Shown: piece by piece, positions 31,778 to 41,404 of the stretch
Layout of the letters: each line of letters starts with the position of its first letter
How positions within the stretch are numbered: position 1 is the stretch's first letter
Assembly (NCBI GenBank): GCA_003615045.1
Contig: ML014113.1
Coordinates: forward strand, 1 to 64,000
Source of the DNA: Caulochytrium protostelioides
Taxonomy: Eukaryota > Chytridiomycota > Caulochytriomycetes > Caulochytriales > Caulochytriaceae
Reading direction: 5' to 3'
Length of the DNA: 64,000 nucleotides
Position numbers and translations under genes: made by a program
The notes under the pieces: model-generated
What the model was told of the DNA's origin: nothing
The model's input: only the letters and a program-made list of their open reading frames with translations
Databases searched by the model: none

Positions 31778-33191
31778 GACGGGTAAGCCCCTCCCGCTCT
31801 AACTCAGGGGAAGGGCGATGATCGAGACAGCTGGTGCCAATGGATGGGAGCCGCACCAAGCCAGGCAGGACAGTATCTGTATGGCGCGGCGCTACAGGCC
31901 ACTCGGGCCCACGTTTAGCGCTCCAATTGCTTCCGGCTCAAGCAATTGTGATGGGTAGCGTCGATCCGGCGCGCAGATCGTGTGTAAAGCTGCGGAAAAC
32001 AAGGTCTTCTGGAAAGCCGCTCAACGTGAGACAGGCACTGCTAAGACTCAAAAGTAGGAATTGTATGATAGGCCGTACAAGCAAGATGGGTATCATGCCG
32101 TATCCCGAGCTCGGTGGGGTCGGAGGTGTCCGTGGTGAGGCGTTCCTTCGATGCTCACAGGCAGCGGCAGCAGCGGCAACGGAGGGGAGATTAGCAACGG
32201 ATCAGGCCTGTGTCGGGTGGATAGACGATGCACCGATCAGACAGGCACCCTCGTCGAAGTTGTTTCGATGCAGCTGGGTCGATCTCGGACGCGGAATACA
32301 CGAGTGGGTGATGCAGCGAGGAAGACCCGCGGGTCAGATGTTTATGAAAGAAGGGCCGAGCATGAACCCGCAGTCTCGGGGTCCAGCGTGTGAAAGGGGC
32401 CGCCAACCACACGCGAACCATGCGGCTGGACTCAAGTCCGACAACGCACGGGCCTTTTTGTTTTTCTCAAGCCTGCCAATGGTTTTGGACGAGCGGCCTC
32501 AGGCCCACGAGGCCCGATATCGACCTACCGCCATGCTTGTTGGCCTCGCGACCCGTCGCTCATCGCCGGACCCCCTATCCAGCTGAAGCTCCAAGCATGC
32601 GCCCGCGATGATCCTTCCCCGGCGGTGGTCGGGCGAGACCGGCGGCGACCTGTCCGCCCTTCGTCATGCGCCGCCGTGAGTTCTATGCAAAGACTTCGGC
32701 ATTTCGTGCCAGGCGACTCGACGTTACGAGCAGGCCCTGCGGGCACCCGGTGGCGTGGCGTGGCGCCGGCGCCCGGGGCTGTGGCCGGCGCTGCGGGTTG
32801 CTGCAGGATCCACAGGCATCGGCCGCCGTCCACCGATGATGCGCCATGAGGCTCGGTGGGCGGCAGGTCCATCACCGCGGCCCGCACGTCATGACCTTCG
32901 GGTCGGCTCCGCGCGTGGGCATCGCACCGCACCCGACGAGACCCCATGACGCCGAAATCCCGACCAGTCTCGACAGTGTTGGGCAATGCCTGCCTGCGAG
33001 CCCCCGCATCGAAGCGAAGGCGTGGCAGAGTCACGGTCACGGTCACGGTCACGGCCACAACGTGCGACACCGACGACGCGCCTGCCGTTCCAACGCGTCG
33101 CCGCCGCCACCTTGCACACGGGCTGCGCCACACGGTAGTCAATTGCTTAGATCAACACGCGCTCGCGACGGCGCGATTCCACCCTTCCAGG
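31778..33191. other. Intergenic, GC-rich, 5' of two divergent genes
   Basis: About 1.4 kb between divergent genes. It contains a short CACGGT hexamer run at about 33030-33058. Long overlapping frames in several phases reflect GC content rather than genes. No motif is recognised. Confidence 0.5.
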
Positions 33192-33458
33192 ATGATGTTG
33201 GCCACGGCGACGCCTTGTTACGCGTCACGGTTTGCTGCACTACGAGTGCGACAACGGATCCGATCTTCAAACGGAGCGCGATCGGCTTCTTTCTCGACAT
33301 TGCCATCCTCGGCACTGCTTGCTGATCAATCACCTTTCTTCTGCGCGATTGCTTCTTCGACTCCAACTGCTGCGCGCCACGCGTTGTTATTCAAAACCCG
33401 CTACATCCACCTCCCGTATCAAGGCACCACACTGCTGTTGCCTTTATCACAACGTTCG

Positions 33459-35546
33459 ATGGCTACTTCCGTCAAGGCCGGCTCGGAAGCGGCCAAGGAT
33501 CCACTCAACCAGTACTATGCGGATCGCGCGCCGCCCTTCTGCCAGCTCGTGGTCCAGAAACATTTCGAAGGCCTGACGCCCGAGCAGAAGCACTACACAT
33601 ACCACATTCAGCAGGCGGCGTGGGCTGGCTGGTCGATCCTTGGCAAAGCGCGCAGCCCTGTCTCCTTGGCACTGTGTGAGCTTTTTGAGGTGAAGCTGTT
33701 CCGCGATGCCGACACCGGCGCACTGACGGACCTCGAGGCGCTCCGTGTCAAGACGGGCCTTAACGCCGATGAGTTCTGCGACTGGATGGACTACGCGGTG
33801 GCCATCATCTACAACCGCGGCAACTTCCGCAGCTTCGGTGATACTAAGATCTTGCCTCGTCTGAGCCAGAACCGCTTCCGCGACGCAATCATTGCCGTGG
33901 ATCCCGCCAACGCCGCGTGGGCCGATCAGTGGCTCGACCAGGTCTACGAGAGCGAGGGCGGCGCCCTTCATCTTGGCTTCACAGACAAGGGCCATGTTTC
34001 GGGCTTCTACGAAGGCAAGCCCTCGCATGAGGAGCTGACGGCCATCCAGAAGGTCCTCGAGGCACACAACTTCCAGGCCCTCAACACCCGCGTCAGGAAG
34101 ATCGACGATAAGCACTTCCAGGTGATGTGCGGTTCCGTTAAGCAGGGAACCCGCGAGCTCGAGAACACGGCCGGGCTCAAGGTCGAGCTCGTGTTTGGCG
34201 AGCATGCCGATGCGCTGAAGCAGGTTGCCTACCACCTCGGCGAAGCCGCCAAGCACGCTGCAAACGCGCACCAGAAAGCGATGCTGGACAAGATGGTCGA
34301 GCACTTCACGACCGGTGACGGCCATGCTTACGATGCAAGCCAGATCGAGTGGATCAAGGACAAGGGCCCCGCCGTTGAATCCAATATCGGTTGGATCGAG
34401 ACCTACAGCGATCCGTTGGGCGTCCGTGGCGACTGGGAGGGCTTTGTCGCGGTGGTCAACAAGGAACTCACGCAGCGCTTTCAGGCTCTCGTGGACCGTG
34501 CGCCGGAGTTCCTTGTGAAGCTGCCGTGGGGCCCCGATTTCGAGAAGGCCAAGTTCAATAAACCCGACTTTACGTCTCTCGAGGTCGTCACCTTCTGCAC
34601 GAGCGGCAACCCGCCGGCGGGGATCAACATCCCCAACCCGGACTGGATCCGCGAGAAGTTCGGATTCAAGAATGTCTCTCTGGCCAACGTCATGAGCGCC
34701 AAGACCGCAAACGAAGTTATCACGTTTGTTCCGGTCGAGCAGCGCGCGCGTTTCGATCAGTGGCGCGGCCCGGCCTTTGATGTCCAGGTCGGTCTCCATG
34801 AGCTGCTCGGCCACGGCTCGGCCAAGCTTTTTACGGAAGAGGCGGACGGCACCTGCAACTTCTCACGCGACCTCATCCACCCGCTGACGGGCAAGCCTAT
34901 CACGTCGTGGTACAAGCCAGGTCAATCGTGGGGCAGCGTCTTTGGCGCCCTGGCGTCCACCTACGAAGAGTGTCGCGCCGAAAGTGTCGGCCTGCACCTA
35001 TCGGTCGAGCCGGCAGTGCTCCAGATCTTTCACTTTACTCAGGAACAGGACCAGCGCGACCTCATCTGGGCGCTGTGGATGAACATGGCGCGTGCGGGTC
35101 TGTTGGCGCTCGAGTACTACTCGCCCACGACGTGCACGCACGGTCAGGCTCATATGCAGGGCCGCTACGCGCTCCTCAAGAACATGCGCGAGTGCGGCCT
35201 CGTCAAGATTGTGGAACATCCGGAAGAAGGATTGCTGATCGATCTGAATGAAGATCTCATTCTGACTAAAGGACATGCCCAGAACGCTGCGTTCCTGCGC
35301 GAGCTTCAGATCCATAAAAGCACGGCCGACGTTGATGCGGCCCGTGCCTTCTACAACAAATGGACGTCGGTGCCGGACGAAGAACTGCGCTGGCGGGACA
35401 TTGTTCTCGCCAAGCGCCAGGCCCGCAAGGTCTTTGTGCAGGGCTGTGCGTTCCCGACGAAGGACAAGGCGGACTACGAGTTCAAGCAGTACCCGGCCAC
35501 GCGCGAAGGCTTCCTTCAGTCGTACATTGAACGCAACCTGCACTGA
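33459..35546 (+). CDS. DPP3: Dipeptidyl peptidase III
   Basis: From the ATG at 33459 (M-A-T-S-V-K-A-G) the protein has 695 aa, the usual M49 length. The zinc site is intact: H-E-L-L-G-H at residues 447-452 and E-E-C-R-A-E from residue 503. Conserved blocks include R-F-D-Q-W-R-G-P-A-F-D-V-Q-V-G-L and A-S-T-Y-E-E-C-R-A-E-S-V-G-L. The enzyme releases dipeptides from the N-terminus of short peptides in the cytosol. The same frame is open upstream to ATGs at 33192 and 33195. Those would add 89 residues, basic and hydroxylated at first (with V-R-Q-R-I-R-S-S-N-G-A-R-S), resembling a mitochondrial targeting peptide. I prefer 33459 for the cytosolic form and flag the longer form. Confidence 0.95.
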   Translation: MATSVKAGSEAAKDPLNQYYADRAPPFCQLVVQKHFEGLTPEQKHYTYHIQQAAWAGWSILGKARSPVSLALCELFEVKLFRDADTGALTDLEALRVKTGLNADEFCDWMDYAVAIIYNRGNFRSFGDTKILPRLSQNRFRDAIIAVDPANAAWADQWLDQVYESEGGALHLGFTDKGHVSGFYEGKPSHEELTAIQKVLEAHNFQALNTRVRKIDDKHFQVMCGSVKQGTRELENTAGLKVELVFGEHADALKQVAYHLGEAAKHAANAHQKAMLDKMVEHFTTGDGHAYDASQIEWIKDKGPAVESNIGWIETYSDPLGVRGDWEGFVAVVNKELTQRFQALVDRAPEFLVKLPWGPDFEKAKFNKPDFTSLEVVTFCTSGNPPAGINIPNPDWIREKFGFKNVSLANVMSAKTANEVITFVPVEQRARFDQWRGPAFDVQVGLHELLGHGSAKLFTEEADGTCNFSRDLIHPLTGKPITSWYKPGQSWGSVFGALASTYEECRAESVGLHLSVEPAVLQIFHFTQEQDQRDLIWALWMNMARAGLLALEYYSPTTCTHGQAHMQGRYALLKNMRECGLVKIVEHPEEGLLIDLNEDLILTKGHAQNAAFLRELQIHKSTADVDAARAFYNKWTSVPDEELRWRDIVLAKRQARKVFVQGCAFPTKDKADYEFKQYPATREGFLQSYIERNLH

Positions 35547-35837
35547 ACCTTCTCTCCCTGTAGCTATGTCTTAACGAATCACGCCGTCAATAACCTCGCG
35601 TGAATAGGGTTGGGGACTACGTTGGGAGGCTACCTCTTTCTGACGGGGGAGATCGTCGTTACGACGCGGGCCATGACAATGACCACCGCGCGCCCGCGTG
35701 CCATCAGTTCTTTCTCGTTGGTCTCACCCAGCCATACCCGGCCATCCATGTCATCCCTGCATTGTCACGCTCACCCGGTATTTCATTATTTTACAAGCAA
35801 GTTGTCTCTTGCCCGATGGTATTTATCTTCGCGCGTT

Positions 35838-36754
35838 CTACGGCTTCTTGCCCAGCGCCTTGTTGGCGGCCAGGCTATCCGCCTTACGGCTTGTTGTCGT
35901 ACTCGCCGCCGCCTCGCGCGCGCGCTGTGCACTCGACTCCTCGCGCTGCTTGCGGATGATCGCCAGCCGCGCCAAATCCGCGCGCGCTTGCTCGGTCTTG
36001 CCCTCGGCTTGCGCCTTCCAGAACCGCTCCTTGGCGCGCGCTTGCTCGACGGCCGCGCGCTCGCGCTTCGACAGCTCACCCGGCTGGCGGCGCGTCATCG
36101 CCGCGAGATCGTCCTCATCGTCGGCGCGGTTAGCAGGGACGTTGCGCGCCCCGGTCTGGGGGCGCGAGCGACCGCGGTTGCCCGCGAACGAGGCGGCCTG
36201 CGCAGCGGTGGGCGCCGCCGCCGCCGTCTCCGTCACGGTCACGGCCGCCGGTGCTTCGGCCACCGGTGCTTCGGCCGCCGGCTGCGGCTTGCGAGATACG
36301 GGGCCGTAGGGGCTCTCGAGATCACCGTCGCTCTCACTGCCGGACGACGCCTCCGATGATGACGACGAGTCAGCCGGACGAGTCTACGGCATCAGCGTGA
36401 CGCGACGGTACGCATCAACGTCCCGGGAGAGGCCCGGCATGGTGGAAGAGAAGAACAGAGCGGAGCGAGGTGAGGTCCCATCGCTAAACCCTGATCCGGC
36501 GGTTCAGAGCCCATCGGCGCGCCTATCAGGCAGGATCGTCTGTCGGGCGAGATGCACAGGATGGCTCCTTATGGATCCGACCCAACTGCGCCACCGAGCC
36601 GTGCTCACCGCGGCGACTTTGCGACATCCAGAGCTGACATTCGAGACAAAACTCCGCTCGGGTCTAGGCAGCTTACCAGCTCGTGTTCCGGCGTGAAGCG
36701 GCGAGCGCCGCCGCGCTTCACCTTGTTGAACTTCTTGCCGCGCACAGCAGACAT
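35838..36754 (-). CDS. PDAP1: PDAP1 / 28 kDa heat- and acid-stable phosphoprotein family
   Basis: Two exons, 36754-36677 and 36383-35838, join across a 293-bp phase-0 intron (donor GTAAGC, acceptor CCGTAG) and give 207 aa. Exon 1 encodes the family N-terminus [18 protein letters not shown] with F-T-P-E. Exon 2 has an acidic Ser-rich stretch, then the diagnostic E-L-S-K-R-E-R and [20 protein letters not shown]. The animal protein is a small cytosolic phosphoprotein linked to PDGF binding and translation; its function in fungi is not defined. Only the second exon shows as a long open frame, so the start is easily missed. Confidence 0.9.
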
Positions 36755-37389
36755 GGTTGATCAGAATAAAAAGAAAAGGGCGGATTAAAAGGAGAAGTCC
36801 GAGAAGCGTGGATCACGCTATTTCGGGCTAATAGGGCACTCGGAGCTGTGAATTCTGTGTGGAATCAAAAGGAAAGGGTGCAGTAAGGAGAGCGTACGTT
36901 GGGGGGCCGAACCGGCGGTGTAGCGAATGATGATAGTGATCCACCGTCTGAGCGATACGTCCGTGTTCGGTAAAGAAAGACCCCTGGGACCAGCCAACGT
37001 GAGAAGTGATGTGCGCCAGGACTCGGTTTAGGCGCCTTCATTGTGGCACGAGTCGTGCTTTCTTCCATCAATCCCCGCCCATTGGGCTTGTGCACCCTCC
37101 GGCGGGACCAGGCTTCTCAACCAGGCATCGGGGGTGAGAGGGACAAGCAAATCAGGATGGCTGGCCCCAGCTGCGTCGATCCTCCGCCACACCGTCGGGG
37201 TCACAGCGTCAGAGTCAAGCGTCACGGTCGTGCCCGGTGAACTGTGAAATCGTTTTTATCACATGGCTTATTGATCCGATCTATAGCGTAACAATGCATC
37301 CCATCGATCGGCGCACATTTGTTTGTTAGATGAACCCCGTCCTGACGAGTATCAGCATGGAGACGTTGCTGCTGCAAGATCGTCCAGCA
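36755..37389. other. Intergenic upstream of PDAP1
   Basis: No convincing gene. A minus-strand frame at about 37028-37240 (with I-D-A-A-G-A-S-H-P-D-L-L) could be an exon but I find no partner. Confidence 0.4.
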
Positions 37390-37545
37390 TCGGTCTACTG
37401 CTGACTCAAACACTTGGCACGCGTGAGGGCAGGGGCCCGAGGCTTGACAGGATGTGATTCGGCCAGTGACAGAAAGTAGGTGAACCGTGATCCAAACACG
37501 ACCCTGAGCATCCGACGCTGCGCTGGCGACGTCCGTCGGGCTGGC
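37390..37545 (+). mobile_element. Fanzor/TnpB-type remnant, copy H (old, degenerate)
   Basis: The plus-strand frame reads L-K-H-L-A-R-V-R-A-G-A-R-G-L-T-G-C-D, a stop, and then V-N-R-D-P-N-T-T-L-S-I-R-R-C (start about 37481). It shares the order L-K ... R-G-L-x-x-C ... V-N-R-D-x-N-x-x-L-x-I-R-R-C with the other copies, including the RuvC-III Asp, but the tail after R-R-C does not match them. It points toward the SCP2 gene's 3' end, about 280 bp away. A minus-strand frame across it (37222-37599) is therefore probably spurious. Confidence 0.6.
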
Positions 37546-37825
37546 TGAGCTGGGGGCGAGGTCGAGTTTGAAGACGATGCTTTTAACGGGCGAGACCATC
37601 GCTCACACATACTAACGAGCGAAATGTCGGCCTCCGTGGGGGGGCCTGTAGACTAGAGTTCACCAGGGGGTTTGCTATTCGTGCTGGGCCGTCTCATCTT
37701 GTATCCTCATAGGTCGTCAACCTAGGCAATCAAGGTTGCTGATCAAGTGCGCTGCAAAATTCAGTGGCGCGCGTGCAGACAGGAAAAAAAGAATGAGGTT
37801 TTTTTTTAAGTAGGATCGAATGTAA

Positions 37826-38374
37826 CTAGAGTTTTGATGCACGCGCACTGGCGTCGCGGAGAAGCCCCTCTTTTCGCAGCGCGGCAATGCCTTTCTCGAG
37901 CCCGCCGGCCTTGTTGAGAATCTCGCCGAGCTCTTGCGCGAGACTGAGATCGCCTACAACCCTGACCCGCTTGGTCGTGATCGCCTTGACGGGCGGTAGG
38001 CCGCCAGAGATAAACGCGAGGATATCGGCGTCTTCGAGTTGAATCCAGATGAGGGGTACATTAGCCTGCTCGCGGGTCGCGATGGTCGGTCGGTTCTGGG
38101 AGATCGTCGGGCTCCGATTGGCGGAGCCGGGGAAGTGCAAATACCAGTCGCCCTTCTCGACGCCCTTGTGCAGCACCGAGACGACAAATAGCGCGCGCAG
38201 GCCAGCCGCCGTCTCGGGGTGCGCCTGGATCTCTTTCGATAGCGCGGGGAACAGCACTGACGAATAGAGTTTCCGGGCGTTGGTCTTCCGCGGCGCCACG
38301 CCGAACTCCTTCGAGAGCTTTTTGAGGACCTGCGCCTCATCCATCTCCGCACTGTTCTTGTTCTTGTGGGTCAT
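37826..38374 (-). CDS. SCP2 sterol-binding domain protein
   Basis: Single-exon 182-aa protein. The C-terminal half carries the SCP2 pattern: a strand G-D-W-Y-L-H-F, then I-W-I-Q-L-E-D-A-D-I-L-A-F-I-S-G-G followed by K-A-I-T-T-K-R-V-R-V-V-G-D-L-S-L-A and a final amphipathic helix region. SCP2 domains bind sterols or fatty acyl chains in a hydrophobic tunnel. The N-terminal 60 residues are helical and lysine-rich and are not part of the domain. The protein ends A-S-K-L, one residue short of nothing: S-K-L is the canonical peroxisomal PTS1 tripeptide, so import into peroxisomes is a reasonable inference. PEX2 is also in this window. Confidence 0.82.
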   Translation of the reverse strand: MTHKNKNSAEMDEAQVLKKLSKEFGVAPRKTNARKLYSSVLFPALSKEIQAHPETAAGLRALFVVSVLHKGVEKGDWYLHFPGSANRSPTISQNRPTIATREQANVPLIWIQLEDADILAFISGGLPPVKAITTKRVRVVGDLSLAQELGEILNKAGGLEKGIAALRKEGLLRDASARASKL

Positions 38375-39206
38375 CGTGGGAGAGAACGATGGAGATTGGA
38401 ATTTCGTGGCAGCGTTGGTTCAGTCGGTAGCAATGATCGGCGGCGATGGTCGGCGGCGATACAACGGGACAAGCTTGAAGACAGATCGTCGCCGTCAGAT
38501 CGTCAGTGATCAAACATCGAACTGGAGCGGCAGTCGGGTCGAATCCCGACGGGCATCTAGAAAAAAAATGCACACGTGCGGGCCGCAAGACCTCACGGTA
38601 GGGCATCGGGTGGTTCTTCGTATACTACGCTGCACCGAACTCAGACCGGAGCACCGGCATCGTCGTCGCTGTCGTCACCGATGTCGGTGCGCCCGTGGCG
38701 TCCAGTCAGCGCCCACCCGGCGACTCGCCATCGCGAGCCGAAACCAAGCCTCGTCGTCGTTCGATGCCCATGAGCTCCGGCTTGCTCTGACTCGCCACCC
38801 GCATTTTCGCGGTGTCACGAACCCCAGGGTCGCGTGGCCGCGCCGCAGGAGACGGGGCTCTCTCTGCCCCATTCGCTGCCATCCAAGGCCACCCGGGGCG
38901 AGTGAGCGATCGCGGTAGTTCCGTTTCTGGCCGGCCCGCCGCACCGATCGGCATCTCTCGGCACCCATTGAAAGCGCATCGCTGGTCGCGCCTCTGCCGC
39001 AGCGGAGGGCCGATGTTACACGCATACACGGATCGATTTCGCCGACGCTTCTCAGCACCACATCTCGTCAGCACGCGTCCGATCTCATCGTCCGGCTGTC
39101 TTGTGCTTCTTGAACTGACGATCCTGATTACGACACGGACGCGATCACGGCTAGCCGTGTGATTCGACCCTTCTCCCCTGACGCCCCCCGTGCTTGCTAC
39201 GCCACC
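38375..39206. other. Divergent promoter region between SCP2-domain gene and ARPC4
   Basis: About 0.8 kb. Frames on both strands are GC-driven. A tRNA-like pair of boxes at 38410-38570 was considered and rejected. No other feature is seen. Confidence 0.5.
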
Positions 39207-40286
39207 ATGGTGAGTTACGCTTTCCGTCACTCGTCCTCGTCCACAAGGGCCCGTTCGTTACAGAACAGCGGCTGTGCGATGGGCCATCGGGGCCGCCCGG
39301 TTGCATCCTGCGATATCTCGATTCGATCCGTCGTGCTGCGCAGCTTTTTCAAGGGTATCGACCGCCGCTTCTGGCTAGGTGCGGCAATCGGCAGGCGGCG
39401 TCCTACGCGCCCTCACAAACGATCAGATCGGCCTGAAGGCGATTTCATCATGGCTGATAATACTGCTATCGACGCTGGACTCCAGCACACGACGTGACGC
39501 GCTCTAAATGATTGATCCAGGACGCGCTTCCAGGCACGAAGATGCTAACTGCCACCCGATCCATTGGGGATAGGCAATATGCCGAAACTCATCAACTATG
39601 TTTTACGTTTATTTTCCGGTGCATGCTCTAGTCGAACACGCTCCGTCCTTATCTTAATGCCGTTCGCGGCACACTAACGGCCGCGATGTGCTTGGAAAAC
39701 TTTAGTTCCCAAGTCGTTGAGCGGCACAACAAGCCCGAAGTGGAAGCTCGGTAAGCCTATCCATCTCGCTGATCCACGCAGGTCGTTGAGAATCCCTGTT
39801 GGTCACTATTTCTGCTTGTTCGGCTGTATCCTGACCCTTTGATGTGATTGGCTTTTTGTGGCGTATCCCGATCGGTCTGCTTTTTTGATTAATAGGTTTT
39901 CGAAAGAGGTGTTGCTGACGCCCGTGGTCGTGTCACGAAACGAGAACGAACAAGTGTTGATCGAGCCGTCGGTGAACTCGCTGCGAATCAGCATCAAAAT
40001 CAAGCAGGCCGACGAGATCGAGCGCGTGCTCGCGCACAAGTTCACCCGGTTCCTCATGATGCGCGCAGAGAGCTTCGTCGTGCTGCGCCGAAAACCCGTC
40101 GCGGGCTACGATCTCAGCTTCTTGATCACCAACTTTCACACCGAGCAAATGTACAAGCACAAACTGGTGGATTTCATCATTCAATTCATGGAAGAAGTCG
40201 ACAAGGAGATCAGCGAGATGAAGCTGAGTCTTAACGCGCGCGCTCGTATCGTTGCTGAGTCCTATTTGACCCAGTTTTTTGCTTGA
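39207..40286 (+). CDS. ARPC4: Arp2/3 complex 20 kDa subunit (ARPC4)
   Basis: Three exons, 39207-39209, 39632-39750 and 39896-40286, give 170 aa, almost the animal length. Exon 2 starts [15 protein letters not shown] and ends [10 protein letters not shown]. Exon 3 holds the rest, with [18 protein letters not shown] and [15 protein letters not shown]. The proposed first exon contributes only the ATG, in a GCCACCATG context immediately followed by a GTGAGT donor; the 422-bp intron ends CTCTAG. ARPC4 is a core subunit of the Arp2/3 actin nucleator, forming the scaffold with ARPC2. Exons 2 and 3 are secure; the ATG-only exon is inferred because no in-frame ATG precedes the conserved N-terminus. 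Confidence 0.9.
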
Positions 40287-40332
40287 TAAATATATTTTGT
40301 TTAACACGGTCGTATGTATAGGCCCATCCTGG

Positions 40333-40900
40333 CACCTAACACGCACACCAATCTTCGGTGGTGCCTCCTGGGGGCCCTCCCCCACCGAGGCGGCGACCAT
40401 TTTGTTCAGTGTCGGATGACTTTGCCGACCACGGGCTGCCACCTGGTTGGCTCCGGGTTGCGGCACAGCGGTATCGGTCTGTCCGGTAAGGCCAGGCAGC
40501 GTCGGATGTTCAACGCGGCATGGAGGTCGCGGTTCACAAACTTGCTGTGAGTGGATTCATTGCCGTTGGTAAACTTTATACCACAGCAACCCTCAGACCA
40601 GGGTTCCCTGGCGCCGGCGTTGACCGGGTTTCAGGACCACATGTGTCTGGGCATACACCCGGGTCTTGCGGGTCGGGGTGGCCAGCGTCGGCTCGGCCGC
40701 GGAAGCACCCGCGCGAGCACGGCGGGGCGGGTTGACCCGCGCCGGCGCCGTCGAGCGAGCGCTCGCCCCACTCCTGCCGACCGGGTTCACGGCCGCAGTT
40801 TGGGGAACGCCCGCCCGGGACGCGCGAGCTATCAGCACCTGCGTCGGGTCCCGGGTCTTCACCTTGGTCAGGATGTCATCAGTCTCATCCAAGTTAGCCC
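40333..40900 (-). mobile_element. Fanzor/TnpB-type remnant, copy E
   Basis: Longest copy. Minus-strand order: D-I-L-T-K-V-K-T-R-D-P-T, A-R-A-S-R-A-G-V, a GC-rich expanded segment, then T-R-V-Y-A-Q-T-H-V-V-L-K-P-G-Q (decayed zinc finger), and after a frameshift S-K-F-V-N-R-D-L-H-A-A-L-N-I-R-R-C-L-A-L with tail P-V-V-G-K-V-I-R-H-stop. The RuvC-III motif is intact. About 75 nt of shared tail follow, ending GTGTTAGGTGCC. The end lies 47 bp from the ARPC4 stop codon, tail-to-tail. Confidence 0.78.
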
Positions 40901-40989
40901 CCGGGAGCGGGGGTGATCGCCGTTCCAACGGCTCGGGCGTACACGGCGTGCGCCCAGCGCTTTGGCACCATCCTCGTTGACGGGCTCCG

Positions 40990-41404
40990 GACGACCTAGG
41001 TGCATGCCGAGACTGATGGCATCCTGACCAAGGTGGACCCCCGGGACCCGACGATCGTGCCGATCTCTCGCGCGTCTCGGGCGGGCGCCTCCCCGGCCGC
41101 GTCGACGGCAATCAACCGGGTCCGCGAGACCAGGGTGTACGCCCAGACGAATATGGTCCTGAAATCGGGGCAACGCCGGCGCCAGGGGATCATGGTTCGA
41201 GGTTTGCTGTAGTATAAAGGCGCCGACGACAAGTTTGTGAACTGCAACCTCAATGAGATCCGACGCTGCCTGGCCGTACCCGCTAGACTGGAGGCGTTGT
41301 GCCGCAGCCCCGACAAGCTCATCCGGCGATAAATCTAATGCGAACTGCCTCGTTGGGGGACACCAGGGATGCACCAAGGAGGGCACGGCGCTCGTGTTGG
41401 GTCG
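40990..41404 (+). mobile_element. Fanzor/TnpB-type remnant, copy F
   Basis: Plus-strand order: G-I-L-T-K-V-D-P-R-D-P-T-I-V-P, R-A-S-R-A-G-A, E-T-R-V-Y-A-Q-T-N-M-V-L-K-S, V-R-G-L-L followed by a stop, then K-F-V-N-C-N-L-N-E-I-R-R-C-L-A-V and L-I-R-R-stop. Like copy D it has C-N in place of R-D and lacks the A-A-x-N step. The tail (TAAATCTAATGCGAACTGC) is shared with D and ends CTCGTGTTGGGTC at 41404. It stands head-to-head with copy E, about 90 bp apart. Confidence 0.75.

Noticed and set aside
37222-37599. Minus-strand 125-codon frame as a gene
   Set aside because: It is antisense to Fanzor remnant H, has no recognisable domain and shows no convincing splice partner.
38410-38570. tRNA-like A box (TGGTTCAGTCGGT) and B box (GGGTCGAATCCC)
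   Set aside because: The boxes are about 100 nt apart, the T loop lacks one base, no acceptor stem can be paired (no GATGCCC upstream of GGGCATC) and no T-run follows on the plus strand.
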